Below, one piece after another: positions 1-8,811 of a DNA stretch of 23,051 nucleotides (positions are counted from its first letter, which is position 1; every line of letters begins with the position of its first letter). This stretch comes from an uncultured Clostridia bacterium (GTDB taxonomy: Bacteria; Bacillota_A; Clostridia; Christensenellales; Aristaeellaceae), in contig CAMJTZ010000011.1 of the NCBI GenBank assembly GCA_946408865.1, positions 1 to 23,051 on the forward strand. The letters are read 5' to 3'. The notes beneath the pieces were generated by a model. That model had not been told where the DNA came from and did not search any database. It was given only the letters and a program-made list of their open reading frames with translations. Both the position numbers and the translations under genes were made by a program.

Positions 1-937
1 TGACCAGATTGGCCGTCTCAGTCATTCCGTATCCGGCCAGCACTTCCACGCCGAACTGCAGGAATTCCGCGTGCAGCTTTTCCGGCACCGGCGCCGCGCC
101 GCAGATAATCAGTTTCAGCCTGCCGCCCAGCACCGCGGGCCCCTTGGCTTTCGCGATATTCAGCATAATATCCGCCATGCCGGGCACAGCAATCATGGTC
201 GTGGGCTTCACACGCATCATTTCATTGAACAGCATGTTCATGTTTCCGCAAACTGCCACATGGGATCCGGCGTACAGCCCGCTCAGCATGCTGAAGATCA
301 GACCGAATACATGGGTAAAGGGAAGCACCGCGATCATCGTCTGGCCGAACATGGTTCCGGGACGGAAGGTTCCGTTATGAGACCCGCGCATAATCGCGCC
401 GTGATTCAGGATAACGCCCTTGGGTTTTCCGGTCGTACCGCCGGTAAAGAAGATGGCAGCCCGGTCTGTCTTTTTCACAGCTTTTGCTTCGGCGGGATGG
501 TCGTCCTCTTCCGTCATGCCGATGCAGGGAACCTGAATATTCGAGAGCTTCGGCAGCTGCTCCGCATCCGGAATCACCGCCGCGATTTCGTAGAAGGGAA
601 TTGCTCCGGCCAGCACTTCCGCCTGGAGCGCCGCGGGGAGCATCACCGCCGTGCAGCCATAGCTTGTAACTGCCAGGAACCACTCGACCGCTTCGATACT
701 GTTCCTTCCGAGAATGCCGATATTCGTTCCCGGCTGAATTTCTTTCTTTGCCAGCAGGCTCCGGCGGCAGCCGGCGTGCTGAACCAGTTCCTTATAGGTA
801 ACCGTACGTTTCTCGTCTGAAAGCGCTGTCTGTTCCGGATATTTTTCCTCCAGGAACTTCAGCAGATCCGCGGTTGTGGGAAGATATGGGATGGAACCCC
901 GTTCCTCCGGGAGCAGTTTACCGACAAAATAGTGCAT
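1..937 (-). CDS. AMP-forming acyl-CoA synthetase / ligase, 3' end outside window
   Basis: This is the N-terminal ~312 residues of an AMP-dependent synthetase, which activates a carboxylic acid with ATP to an acyl-adenylate and passes it to CoA. It reads from an ATG at 935-937 preceded by GGAGA and runs off the left edge without a stop. The glycine-rich ATP loop TGGTTGKPKG is near residue 160-170, followed by the conserved LPFTHVFG segment and the YGMTET motif just before the edge. Family members are usually 450-550 aa, so the C-terminal cap domain with the catalytic lysine is missing only because of the window boundary. The acid substrate cannot be read from the sequence; medium or long-chain fatty acids are common for such proteins. 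It has its own promoter and is separated from the TRAP operon by a terminator. Confidence 0.88.
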   Translation of the reverse strand, partial: MHYFVGKLLPEERGSIPYLPTTADLLKFLEEKYPEQTALSDEKRTVTYKELVQHAGCRRSLLAKKEIQPGTNIGILGRNSIEAVEWFLAVTSYGCTAVMLPAALQAEVLAGAIPFYEIAAVIPDAEQLPKLSNIQVPCIGMTEEDDHPAEAKAVKKTDRAAIFFTGGTTGKPKGVILNHGAIMRGSHNGTFRPGTMFGQTMIAVLPFTHVFGLIFSMLSGLYAGSHVAVCGNMNMLFNEMMRVKPTTMIAVPGMADIMLNIAKAKGPAVLGGRLKLIICGAAPVPEKLHAEFLQFGVEVLAGYGMTETANLV

Positions 938-998
938 AATTCATCTCTCCGGTTTTATATTTGCAGCTGCCCGTTGCCGGAAAGCCGCTAACTTATTT

Positions 999-1027
999 AT
1001 TTTATCACATAAAAAAGAATTTGTCAC
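999..1027 (-). promoter_or_regulatory. Sigma-A-like promoter for the acyl-CoA synthetase
   Basis: On the minus strand GTGACA (1022-1027) and TAAAAT (999-1004) are separated by exactly 17 bp. The expected start site near 992 leaves a leader of about 55 nt before the ATG at 937. The surrounding sequence is AT-rich compared with the genes on either side. Confidence 0.6.
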
Positions 1028-1076
1028 ATTTTTCCATGCATACAGTCCTTATTCTTCCGGAAAAGCGGAAAACATG

Positions 1077-1105
1077 AAAAAAGAAGACCTTTCAAAGGTC
1101 CTCTT
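1077..1105 (-). terminator. Rho-independent terminator of the TRAP operon
   Basis: On the minus strand an AAGAGGACC / GGTCTTCTT hairpin with one mismatch and a TTTGAAA loop is followed by a run of six T. It begins about 19 nt after the stop codon of the TRAP permease gene, the expected position for its terminator. Confidence 0.75.
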
Positions 1106-1123
1106 TCAGGTAAATCCGCTATT

Positions 1124-3169
1124 TCAGGCAGCCGCCCGGCGTTTCTGCATCATCCGCCACAGGATCACGCCGACCACGAGCGCGGCTCCGATCGCATCCG
1201 TCAGGATACCGGGATAGATCAGGAGCAGTCCGCCCGCAATGGAGACAAAACGCTGCAGGTAACCAATCCGCACCTGCGCCGGCCCCGTCTTCTCCCAGTC
1301 GCAGAAACCGCTCAGCCCGACCGTCACGCCGTACATCCCGATAATGGATGTTACGGTAATCAGCAGAACCTCGTACCATGTGGTGTTCACAAGCAGCATA
1401 TCCGGGCTCATCGCAAAAACAAACGGAATGATGAATCCCGCAATGGCCAGCCGCGTCGCGTTGACGCCTGTCTTCATGGGGCTTCCGCCTGAGATCGCCG
1501 ATCCGGCATAGGCCGCCAGCGCGACCGGCGGCGTGATATCCGCCACAATTCCGTAATAGAATACAAAGAAGTGCGCGCAGACCATCGGAACGCCCATCTT
1601 GATCAGAATCGGCGCGCAGGTGGACGCCATGATACAGTAAGTCGCGGTTGTCGGCAGTCCCATTCCCAGGATAATGCAGCAGATCATCGTCAGCAGCAAT
1701 CCGAGGAACAGTTTGTCCTGGGCGACAATCACGATCGCGTTGATGACGGTGCTCGCCAGGCCCGTAATCGTCAGGCAGCCGCAGATGATGCCGGCCACTC
1801 CGCACGCCACCGCCACTGAAATACAGCTTCTCCCGCCGTTTTCCAGCGCTTCGAACACATGGACCGGCCTGAACCGCTGGTTATGCGTTCCCTCACCGGT
1901 CTGCAGCGGTTTCCCGTGCCGGATGTTCCGGTGAATGTTGCTGATGACGCCAACCGCTATCGTCGCAAGAATGGAAACCGCCGCTGAAAACTGCATGGTC
2001 TTCGTATTGGAACAAACCAGATAAATCAGGATTGCGAGGGGCAGCAGCAGGTAGCTTTCCTTGATCAGTTCACGGATCCTTGGCAGCTGTTCCCTGCTCA
2101 GTCCCTTCAGATTCAGCCGCTTCGCCTCCAGATGGACAGAAAGAAACACGCCCAGGAAATACAGGCAGGCAGGCAGGATCGCCCGGACGATGATATCGGA
2201 ATAGGGCACCCCCAGATAGTCCGCCATCAGGAAGGCCGCCGCGCCCATGATCGGCGGCATGATCTGTCCTCCGGTGGACGCGGCTGCTTCCACCGCGCCG
2301 GAAAAGTTTTTGTCATATCCTGTTTTCTTCATCATCGGAATCGTGATGGATCCGGTGGTAACGGTATTGCCGACGGAAGATCCGGAAACCATGCCGCACA
2401 GTGCGGATGAAACCACCGCAACCTTGGCGGGTCCGCCGGCAAAGCGTCCTGTCAGCGCGTTGGCCAGGGCAATGAAGTACTCCGAAATGCCTGTCTTTTC
2501 CAGGAACGCGCCGAAGATGATGAATACCACAATATATTTGGAGCAGACGTTCACCGGCGTGGAGAACAGGCCGTTTTCGTTGTAGAACAGCTCATGGACT
2601 ACCGTGGAAAGCAGCTTCCCGTCCTTGACATAGAAATAAACGGTATAGGCAAGGAACACACCGCAGACACAGAGAATCGGAAGTCCGACACTCCTCCGGC
2701 AAAGTTCAAACAGCGTCAGGATCCCGACGATCCCGGCAATAATGTACACTGGATCATTCAGTTTTGCCTTCACGCGCATCGTCATCAGCGCCGGGGCGCG
2801 AACGGTAAAGTAGAAATAGGCCGCAGCGCCGGCAACCATCAGGAGAATATCATACCAGGGGATATAATTTACCCGGACGCGTCCCTTTTTCGCCGGATAC
2901 GTCAGGTAACCCATGATGATAACCAGTCCCAGGAAAGAGCTCAGCCGGATCTGTTCCAGGAAATTGGCGAAAAGCGTAACATAAATACAGTACAGTGAAA
3001 AAGCCGCCAGAATAACACCCACGAAAATTCTGGGCTTGCCTTTCCATACCCGCATATTGCTTTCCCGGTCATACTTCCGCATGATCGCTTCCACATCAGC
3101 CGCTGCATCTGTATTCTCCCCGATGCCGGGCTGAACCGGTACAGCCGGGTCCAGTTCCTTCTTTTTCAC
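1124..3169 (-). CDS. TRAP transporter fused permease subunit (TAXI type)
   Basis: This 681-aa membrane protein fuses the small 4-TM (DctQ-like) and large 12-TM (DctM-like) TRAP permease subunits; fused permeases are typical of TAXI-type TRAP systems, which use an ion gradient to import organic acids delivered by a binding protein. A hydrophilic N-terminus of about 40 residues is followed by many hydrophobic helices. The motifs SGSSVGNTVTTGSITIP and LGMGLPTTATYCIMAS are characteristic of the large subunit. The start is GTG at 3167-3169, chosen because AAGGAG lies 8 nt upstream on the minus strand; the gap to the binding-protein stop is 19 nt, so the two are co-transcribed and probably translationally linked. 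A terminator follows. The substrate is unknown; glutamate and C4-dicarboxylates are examples for this family. Confidence 0.93.
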   Translation of the reverse strand: MKKKELDPAVPVQPGIGENTDAAADVEAIMRKYDRESNMRVWKGKPRIFVGVILAAFSLYCIYVTLFANFLEQIRLSSFLGLVIIMGYLTYPAKKGRVRVNYIPWYDILLMVAGAAAYFYFTVRAPALMTMRVKAKLNDPVYIIAGIVGILTLFELCRRSVGLPILCVCGVFLAYTVYFYVKDGKLLSTVVHELFYNENGLFSTPVNVCSKYIVVFIIFGAFLEKTGISEYFIALANALTGRFAGGPAKVAVVSSALCGMVSGSSVGNTVTTGSITIPMMKKTGYDKNFSGAVEAAASTGGQIMPPIMGAAAFLMADYLGVPYSDIIVRAILPACLYFLGVFLSVHLEAKRLNLKGLSREQLPRIRELIKESYLLLPLAILIYLVCSNTKTMQFSAAVSILATIAVGVISNIHRNIRHGKPLQTGEGTHNQRFRPVHVFEALENGGRSCISVAVACGVAGIICGCLTITGLASTVINAIVIVAQDKLFLGLLLTMICCIILGMGLPTTATYCIMASTCAPILIKMGVPMVCAHFFVFYYGIVADITPPVALAAYAGSAISGGSPMKTGVNATRLAIAGFIIPFVFAMSPDMLLVNTTWYEVLLITVTSIIGMYGVTVGLSGFCDWEKTGPAQVRIGYLQRFVSIAGGLLLIYPGILTDAIGAALVVGVILWRMMQKRRAAA

Positions 3170-3188
3170 AACACGTGCTCCTTACTGC

Positions 3189-4130
3189 TTACCGGGTTTC
3201 CACCGTGATGCCTTTTTCCGCGAAATATTTCGCAGCGCCGGGATGATACGGCAGACCGCAGACGGAAGCAAACTCCAGGTCCAGGTCCGCGCCCTTGGCG
3301 TGCGCGTTCGTGATTTCTTCCTTGTTTTCAAAGATCGTCTTCACGATCGTATACGCCTGTTCGTCATTCACCTGTTCATTGGCAATGATCGTAGCCTTCA
3401 TGCCGACCGTAATCACGTCCGCGTCAAGATCATAGGTTTCAGCGGGAATGGTATACCGTGTATACGCCGCAGAGATCGCCATCAGCTTTTCGATATGTTC
3501 ATCGTCCAGACCAACCAGGTAAACCTTCTTGGCGGTGGAAAGATCCATCACGGAGCCGGTCGGGATGCCGGAAACCACGAACGCGGCGTCAATCTTGTCG
3601 TCCTTCAGGGATTCAGCGGAATCGTTGAAGCTCAGGTACTGGGGAATGATATCCGCCTCGGTCATATCATAGGCCGCGAGGAAGTCCAGCGCATTGAAAT
3701 AAACGCCGGATCCGTTGGTGCCGATGGAAACCCGCTTGCCCTTCAGGTCCGCGACGCTCTTGATCTCGGGATTGCAGGTAACCAGCTGAACGGCTTCGGT
3801 ATACAGCGCGGCCAGCGCAGTGAAAGAGTTGACCGGATCGCCCTCAAACAGGCGGATCCCCTGATCGGCATAGTAGGCCACATCGTTCTGCACAAAACCC
3901 AGCTGATACACGTTCATGTCCAGCTTGTCAATATTGTCCATGGAACCGTTTCCGGCAACAGCGTTGATCTCCAGGTCGGTATTGTTGGAAATATACTGGG
4001 CCAGCACCGTACCGAAAGCATAGTATACGCCGCCGGTGCCGCCGGTTGTGAAACTCAGGTCATCCGCCAACGCGGCGCTCGTGCCAAAGAGCAGCATCAG
4101 GCTCAGCAGCAGGGCAATCAGTTTCTTCAT
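3189..4130 (-). CDS. TAXI family TRAP transporter solute-binding protein
   Basis: This 313-aa extracytoplasmic binding protein captures the substrate for the fused permease downstream. The signal peptide (KK, then a leucine-rich core, ending S-A-A-L-A before DD, residues 1-21) has no lipobox cysteine, so the mature protein may be released or held by its partner. The mature N-terminus carries the family hallmark FTTGGTGGVYYAFG, and SIGTNGSGVYFNA occurs near the middle; length matches the TAXI family. The start is the ATG at 4128-4130, with GGAGG 9 nt before it; an in-frame ATG 60 nt upstream lacks a ribosome site and would put extra residues before the signal peptide. It is the first gene of the operon. 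A perfect 15-bp palindrome lies 38 bp upstream. Confidence 0.92.
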   Translation of the reverse strand: MKKLIALLLSLMLLFGTSAALADDLSFTTGGTGGVYYAFGTVLAQYISNNTDLEINAVAGNGSMDNIDKLDMNVYQLGFVQNDVAYYADQGIRLFEGDPVNSFTALAALYTEAVQLVTCNPEIKSVADLKGKRVSIGTNGSGVYFNALDFLAAYDMTEADIIPQYLSFNDSAESLKDDKIDAAFVVSGIPTGSVMDLSTAKKVYLVGLDDEHIEKLMAISAAYTRYTIPAETYDLDADVITVGMKATIIANEQVNDEQAYTIVKTIFENKEEITNAHAKGADLDLEFASVCGLPYHPGAAKYFAEKGITVETR

Positions 4131-4167
4131 CGTAAAATACCTCCATCCGTACAGAATTGATAAAAGT

Positions 4168-4182
4168 ATCATACAGTATGAT
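4168..4182. promoter_or_regulatory. Palindrome upstream of the TRAP operon, candidate operator
   Basis: ATCATAC-A-GTATGAT is a perfect 7-1-7 inverted repeat 38 bp upstream of the binding-protein start. It contains minus-strand hexamers TATGAT and CATACT that could serve as a -10 box, but no convincing -35 sits 16-18 bp away. It may therefore be the site of a regulator on an activator-dependent promoter; no regulator gene lies next to it. Confidence 0.4.
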
Positions 4183-4261
4183 CGGTGCATTGCTGTGTCT
4201 TTTTGGTGTTTTTTAGTTTCCGCCGGAGCATAAACTGCAAAAAACAGACGTTTCTGTATAT

Positions 4262-4290
4262 TTGACGGAAAGATCCCTGTGTGATATTTT
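4262..4290 (+). promoter_or_regulatory. Promoter for the Cys-rich membrane protein
   Basis: TTGACG (4262-4267) and TATTTT (4285-4290) are separated by 17 bp, giving an expected start near 4297 and a leader of about 100 nt. The 265-bp divergent intergenic region 4131-4395 otherwise holds only the TRAP-side palindrome at 4168-4182. Confidence 0.5.
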
Positions 4291-4395
4291 ATGTTGAATC
4301 TGTGTGAAACAGAACCATAACCGGATCAGTGACGCAGGAAGAAAACACAAATCCGCAAGAACGGAGACAGGAATCCGGATCAAAGAAGGATGAAG

Positions 4396-5160
4396 ATGAA
4401 AAGAAAAATCAGCGTTGTGAGTGTATTGCACTATATTCGTCTGGTTTACCGGTTTGCTCTGTTTGTTCTGCTCCTGATCAGCTACATCCGTTACCGGATA
4501 TTCAGCGCGGATCCGGTGCTCGAAAGCGCTGAAAAAATCCCGGCGATCATTTATATCACGTGGGCTGTTTTCGTTGCGGAAATGATCCTGCGGTTTTTCC
4601 CGTCAAAATACGAAAGTCCGGGATGCCAGAAGCAGTTTGCGCGCAACTACATCAAATCCGGCAGCACGGAAATTTCCATTCCCGACAACAATGCAGCTGT
4701 TCTCGTTGCGCTGATCTGGATCGTTTTTAACGGGATCTTTGGCGCCCTGCACCTTGCAGGAGTCCTGGATGACGGCATTATGATCCTGCTGTCCAGCGCT
4801 TATTCTGTCTGCGATATCATCTGCATCCTGTTTTTCTGTCCTTTCCAGACATGGTTCCTGAAAAACAAATGCTGCAGCACCTGCAGAATATACAACTGGG
4901 ACTACGCCATGATGTTCACTCCGCTGTTTTTTATCCGGAAATCCTATTCCTGGAGTCTTCTTGCGCTGTCCGTAGCCCTGCTGATCCGCTGGGAAATCAC
5001 GTTTTACCTGCATCCTGAACGTTTCTCGGAAAAAACAAACGATTATCTGCAGTGCAGAAACTGTACGGAAAAGCTTTGCACCCATAAAAAGCAGCTGAAT
5101 TCGTTATGGAAACAGATCGAACAGTATTCATCCGAACGGATCCGCCGGCTGAGAAAATAA
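4396..5160 (+). CDS. Uncharacterised multi-pass membrane protein with cysteine clusters
   Basis: I do not recognise this 254-aa protein. It shows four to six hydrophobic segments: two in the first third, two in the middle (around ALIWIVFNGIFGALHL and SAYSVCDIICILFF), and two after a cytosolic-looking CCSTCR cluster. A hydrophilic tail of about 60 residues contains a second cluster, CRNC-x4-C followed by THKKQ. The two clusters (KCCSTCR and CRNCTEKLC) could bind zinc or an Fe-S cluster together; this is inference. I chose the ATG at 4396 because AAGGA lies 5 nt upstream; the ATG at 4390 would overlap that site. It stands alone between the TRAP operon and the convergent MMPL operon, with its own promoter. 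Confidence 0.75.
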   Translation: MKRKISVVSVLHYIRLVYRFALFVLLLISYIRYRIFSADPVLESAEKIPAIIYITWAVFVAEMILRFFPSKYESPGCQKQFARNYIKSGSTEISIPDNNAAVLVALIWIVFNGIFGALHLAGVLDDGIMILLSSAYSVCDIICILFFCPFQTWFLKNKCCSTCRIYNWDYAMMFTPLFFIRKSYSWSLLALSVALLIRWEITFYLHPERFSEKTNDYLQCRNCTEKLCTHKKQLNSLWKQIEQYSSERIRRLRK

Positions 5161-5174
5161 CAAATCCTTCCGGG

Positions 5175-5205
5175 CCGGCAGCAGGAAAAGCTTCCTGTCC
5201 GCCGG
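5175..5205. terminator. Hairpin between convergent genes
   Basis: CCGGC-AG-CAGGAA / TTCCTG-TCC-GCCGG forms a strong stem with an AAGC loop and a 2x3 internal loop, in the 85-bp gap between the membrane protein and the heptad-repeat protein genes. No T-run follows on either strand, so it is at best an atypical, possibly bidirectional, transcription end. Confidence 0.35.
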
Positions 5206-5245
5206 TCTGAAAGGATCAGTCCGTAAAACAAATCAGTTTTCAGAA

Positions 5246-6691
5246 TTACAGATCCGTACGGATCACATAAACCGTGACCGTCTTCATGCCCTCCGGGCGA
5301 AGATCATAACCACTGTCCTTTACGCGGGTTCCTGTTTCTTCGAGTGTGCGGACTGCGGTCGCCAGTTTTTCCTTCAGCCAGGAAAGCGCGGTTCCGGCTG
5401 CCTTCTTTTCGGCGTCCAGGATGGTCGTGCACAGGGTATCCGTCCCCTTGTCATGCAGGGTCACCGCGCCGGCTGCCAGCTGCTTTGCACCGTCTGCCGC
5501 CTGATCGACGCCGCCCGTATAACTGTGTACCCCCTGCACAAAGGCGTCCACCTGTTTCAGCTGCTCAAGCAGAGCAGCCAGTTTGTCCGCGCCTGCCTTT
5601 GCTTCTTTGGAAAGCGCACCCAGCAGCTGCAGTTTTCCGGATGCGGCGCTCAGAACATCCTGATAGTTTTCCGCCGTCAGTTCCGGAACCTGCATTCCGG
5701 CTTCAGCAAGACCGGATGCCTGAATCTGTTCATTCGCCGTATTCAAAATTGCGGTAAAGATCGCATCGGCGCCGGAATTCAGCTTCTCGCTGTTTTCACG
5801 CAGCGTTTCAAGGCCTGTCTCCAGGGCAGCGGCGCCTTCCGAAAGCTGCTGTGCTCCGTCATTCAGGGAATTCAGGCCGGTGTTCAGCTCATTGATCTTC
5901 AGAGAAGCGATTCCTGTCATCGTTCCGGTAACCGGCAGGTTTTCTCCCTTCTCCATCGCAGTCAGGACCGATACCAGTCCATCCAGCTCCTTGCCGAGGT
6001 CAAAGCCGATCCGTCCGTTGATTTCCCGGCATGCCAGATCAATGGGATCCGCAGAGGCAAAGGTCATCATCCAGCCCAGTTTCGCATGATCCGCATCAAA
6101 TGAAATCCGGAAGGACGCCGGAATGCCCAGGCCGTCCTCCATGCCGGGAACACCCCAGCCGATCACAGCCTGCCGCCCGGAAAGGGAAATCTGCGCAGCA
6201 TTCTCCAATGCCAGATTGCTGACGCCGTTTTCCGGCAGCAGCAGAACCGTCACAGCCAGATGCGGAACAGCTTCCGGCTGCGTATAGGCAACCGTCAGCT
6301 CCGCGCGGCCGGATTTTCCCTCCAGCGCTTCAGCGGAAATCTCCTCTCCGTCCAGGCGGAGCGTAACAACCGGCATCACAGGCAGCGCTTTGTCCGATGT
6401 GCCCTGATAGGTAATATCCTTCCCTTTCGCCTGCCAGGTCAGCGTTTCACCGTCCTGCGTAAAGGTTTCCTTCCCTCCGACGTTCTCCAGGCCGGTCAGC
6501 ATAGTTTTGTCCATGAGTTCATCCAGCCCGTCCGCGTTTTCCAGCCGGATACTGTCCGTCAGGGATTTCATGGTTCCGTCCGCGGCCGCCACCGCGAATA
6601 CCCGTTCATGTTTGGTATTTTCAGCCAGGGCGGATCCGCAGCCCAGCATAAGCGTCAGCGCCAGCAGCAAAGCAACAACTTTCTTACACAT
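5246..6691 (-). CDS. Secreted YhgE/Pip-like heptad-repeat protein, MMPL partner
   Basis: This 481-aa protein carries an N-terminal signal peptide (residues 1-23, ending A-L-A before EN), a beta-rich region to about residue 250, and then X-X-X-L-X-X-G heptads (for example LNTGLNSLNDGAQQLSEG, from about residue 265 to 310, and again near 395-420). Such heptads occur in YhgE/Pip and in MmpL-linked proteins and form long coils. Unlike YhgE/Pip it has no C-terminal membrane helices, ending in a short hydrophobic strand VTVYVI. The likely role is an extracytoplasmic adaptor for the MMPL exporter encoded 19 nt upstream. AAAGGA 7 nt before the ATG at 6689-6691 fixes the start. A cysteine at residue 18 after M-L-G is a poor lipobox, so lipid anchoring is possible but unproven. 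Confidence 0.8.
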   Translation of the reverse strand: MCKKVVALLLALTLMLGCGSALAENTKHERVFAVAAADGTMKSLTDSIRLENADGLDELMDKTMLTGLENVGGKETFTQDGETLTWQAKGKDITYQGTSDKALPVMPVVTLRLDGEEISAEALEGKSGRAELTVAYTQPEAVPHLAVTVLLLPENGVSNLALENAAQISLSGRQAVIGWGVPGMEDGLGIPASFRISFDADHAKLGWMMTFASADPIDLACREINGRIGFDLGKELDGLVSVLTAMEKGENLPVTGTMTGIASLKINELNTGLNSLNDGAQQLSEGAAALETGLETLRENSEKLNSGADAIFTAILNTANEQIQASGLAEAGMQVPELTAENYQDVLSAASGKLQLLGALSKEAKAGADKLAALLEQLKQVDAFVQGVHSYTGGVDQAADGAKQLAAGAVTLHDKGTDTLCTTILDAEKKAAGTALSWLKEKLATAVRTLEETGTRVKDSGYDLRPEGMKTVTVYVIRTDL

Positions 6692-6710
6692 AATACATTC
6701 CTTTCTCCGC

Positions 6711-8777
6711 TCAGCGTGCGGTTTTCATATCAAAGGTCGTATGAACAATGAACTTGTCCAGGAGCAGCAGCAGCGCAGGCAGAAGCAGCATCACCACCGC
6801 GACGGAGAGCAGCGCACCCCGGGCAATCAGCCGGCACATGGCGGAAATCATATCCACATTGGAATACAGGCCGACGCCGTACGTGGCGGCAAAAAAGCCC
6901 AGTCCGCTGACCAGAATGCTCCGCGCTGCAGAAGCGACCGCTTTCTCCACGGCTTCTTTCCGGTCCAGTCCGGACAGCCGGTTCTGTTTATACCGCGTCG
7001 TCAGCAGGATCGCGTAGTCCACTGTGGCGCCCAGCTGAATTGTCGAGATCAGGATCGGGCCCACAAAGGGAAGCTCGGTACCGAGATAATATGGGATACA
7101 CAGATTGGCGGCGATGGCCAGTTCAATCACAGCCACCAGCAGCACAGGCAGGGAGAACGACTTCTGGACCAGCAGGATGATCACGAAGATCGCGATGATG
7201 GAAATCAGGCTGACCACGGTGAAGTCGTGATCCGTGCAGGCAATCAGGTCTTTCGTGCAAGGCGCTTCACCGATCAGCATGCCGCCCTTGTCATATTTCT
7301 TCAGAATCGTGTTCAGGGCGTCGATCTGCGCATTTACCTCGTCGGAGGAAATCACATAAGCGGAATTGATCAGCATCAGCTGGTACCGGTCGCTGCGGAC
7401 CATCGACAGTACATCCGGCGGAAGAATGGATTCAGGAATATCCGCGCCAAGCAGGCTGTCGATCCCGAATACATCTTTCACGCCGTCCACCCGCTGCATT
7501 TCTTCCGTCATATTCCGGACATCCGTCTGGGACACATCGGCATCCACAAGCAGCAGGTGCGTGGTCGACATATCAAAGGTCTCCTCCAGCTTGTTGTTGG
7601 CGACGACCGACGGCAGGTTCTTCGGCATAACCCTGCTCATGTCATAGTAGACGTTCGGCTGGCTGTAACCCCAGAATGCCGGAACAGCCAGCACCACTAC
7701 GGCCGCCGCCAGGATCTTGTAGTGCTTTGCCACAAAGTGCCCGATCCCGCCGACATCGGGCAGCAGCGGCTTGTGGCTCGTTTTCCCGATCACGCCGTCC
7801 AGCAGACGGATTACGCAGGGCAGCAGCACAATGGTGCCCAGCAGTCCCAGGATAACGCCTTTGCTCATAACGATCCCCAGGTCTTTGCCAAGGGTGAAGC
7901 TCATGAAGCAGATGGAAACAAATCCGGCAATCGTCGTCAGGCTGGAGCCGAGGATGGACGTAAAGGTCACCCGGATCGCTTCCGCCATAGCTTCATCCTT
8001 GTCCGGATTCAGCTTCTTCTGTTCGCTGTAGCTGTGCCAGAGGAAGATGGAATAATCCAGCGTCACACCCAGCTGCAGTACCGCGGCCACCGCTTTGGTG
8101 ATATAGCTGATCTCCCCGAGGAAGTAATTGCTGCCCATGTTCCAGAGCACGGATACCCCGATGCAGGCCAGGAAAATCAGCGGCAGCAGGAAGGAATCCA
8201 TCGTAACCATCAGCACCAGCGCGCAGAGTCCCACTGCGATGGCAATATAAATTCCTTCCTGGGATTCCACGAGGTTCCGGGTATCCGTCACTACGGCGGA
8301 CAGACCTGAAACGAAGCACTTCTCACCGGCTGCTGCCCGGACCTTTTCGATAGCCTCCATGGTTTCCTCGGAGGAAGAACCTTCGTCAAAGAAGACAGCG
8401 GTCAGCATGCAGTTCCCCCGATTGAAGCGTTCCCGGAGATCGTCCGGGATGATCTCAACCGGGATCCGGCCTTTTGTCAGGGACGCATAACCGATCACGG
8501 AATCCACATGGGGAATTTCCTTCACCCGGTTTTCCAGGTCTTCCTGTTCCTGTGCGCTCATCCCTTCCGTTACCAGCAGGGAAAAGGCTCCCTTTCCGAA
8601 ATCATCCAGCAGAATTGTCTGCCCTTTTACCGTGTCCAGATCCTGCGGCAGATAATAGAGCAGGTCGTATTTGGTTTTTGTCGCGGCCATGCCCAGTACG
8701 GACGGTACCACCAGTGCAAGACACAGGATGATGACCCAAATCCGATGCCGGACCAGCCACTTTGTTACGCGTTTCAC
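6711..8777 (-). CDS. MMPL/RND family exporter
   Basis: This 688-aa integral membrane protein has the two-fold MMPL architecture: TM1 (about residues 12-32), an extracytoplasmic domain, a 5-helix block with GVTLDYSIFL (D near residue 241), then a second extracytoplasmic domain and helix block with GATVDYAILL (D near 587). The aspartates in these matching motifs are the proton-relay residues expected in RND-type carriers, so it probably exports a lipid, peptide or drug with proton motive force. The start is GTG at 8775-8777: GGAGG lies 8 nt upstream, whereas the earlier in-frame ATGs at 8864 and 8792 would place that site inside the gene, and the first would swallow the promoter. It is co-transcribed with the heptad-repeat protein and divergent from a TetR gene that probably represses it. 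Confidence 0.92.
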   Translation of the reverse strand: MKRVTKWLVRHRIWVIILCLALVVPSVLGMAATKTKYDLLYYLPQDLDTVKGQTILLDDFGKGAFSLLVTEGMSAQEQEDLENRVKEIPHVDSVIGYASLTKGRIPVEIIPDDLRERFNRGNCMLTAVFFDEGSSSEETMEAIEKVRAAAGEKCFVSGLSAVVTDTRNLVESQEGIYIAIAVGLCALVLMVTMDSFLLPLIFLACIGVSVLWNMGSNYFLGEISYITKAVAAVLQLGVTLDYSIFLWHSYSEQKKLNPDKDEAMAEAIRVTFTSILGSSLTTIAGFVSICFMSFTLGKDLGIVMSKGVILGLLGTIVLLPCVIRLLDGVIGKTSHKPLLPDVGGIGHFVAKHYKILAAAVVVLAVPAFWGYSQPNVYYDMSRVMPKNLPSVVANNKLEETFDMSTTHLLLVDADVSQTDVRNMTEEMQRVDGVKDVFGIDSLLGADIPESILPPDVLSMVRSDRYQLMLINSAYVISSDEVNAQIDALNTILKKYDKGGMLIGEAPCTKDLIACTDHDFTVVSLISIIAIFVIILLVQKSFSLPVLLVAVIELAIAANLCIPYYLGTELPFVGPILISTIQLGATVDYAILLTTRYKQNRLSGLDRKEAVEKAVASAARSILVSGLGFFAATYGVGLYSNVDMISAMCRLIARGALLSVAVVMLLLPALLLLLDKFIVHTTFDMKTAR

Positions 8778-8811
8778 AATACTTGCCTCCATTCCAAAGT
8801 TACAATACACG

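Noticed and set aside
71..820. 249-aa plus-strand open frame
   Set aside because: It is antisense to the acyl-CoA synthetase, whose motifs are clear on the minus strand, and has low-complexity His/Arg composition.
6635..6640. Lipobox cysteine in the heptad-repeat protein
   Set aside because: The sequence M-L-G-C lacks the usual small residue at -2, and a normal signal-peptidase I site A-L-A follows.
6507..8309. 600-aa open frame on the plus strand
   Set aside because: It is the antisense of the MMPL gene, rich in His, Gln and Arg with no domain, and lies opposite a well-supported gene with motifs.
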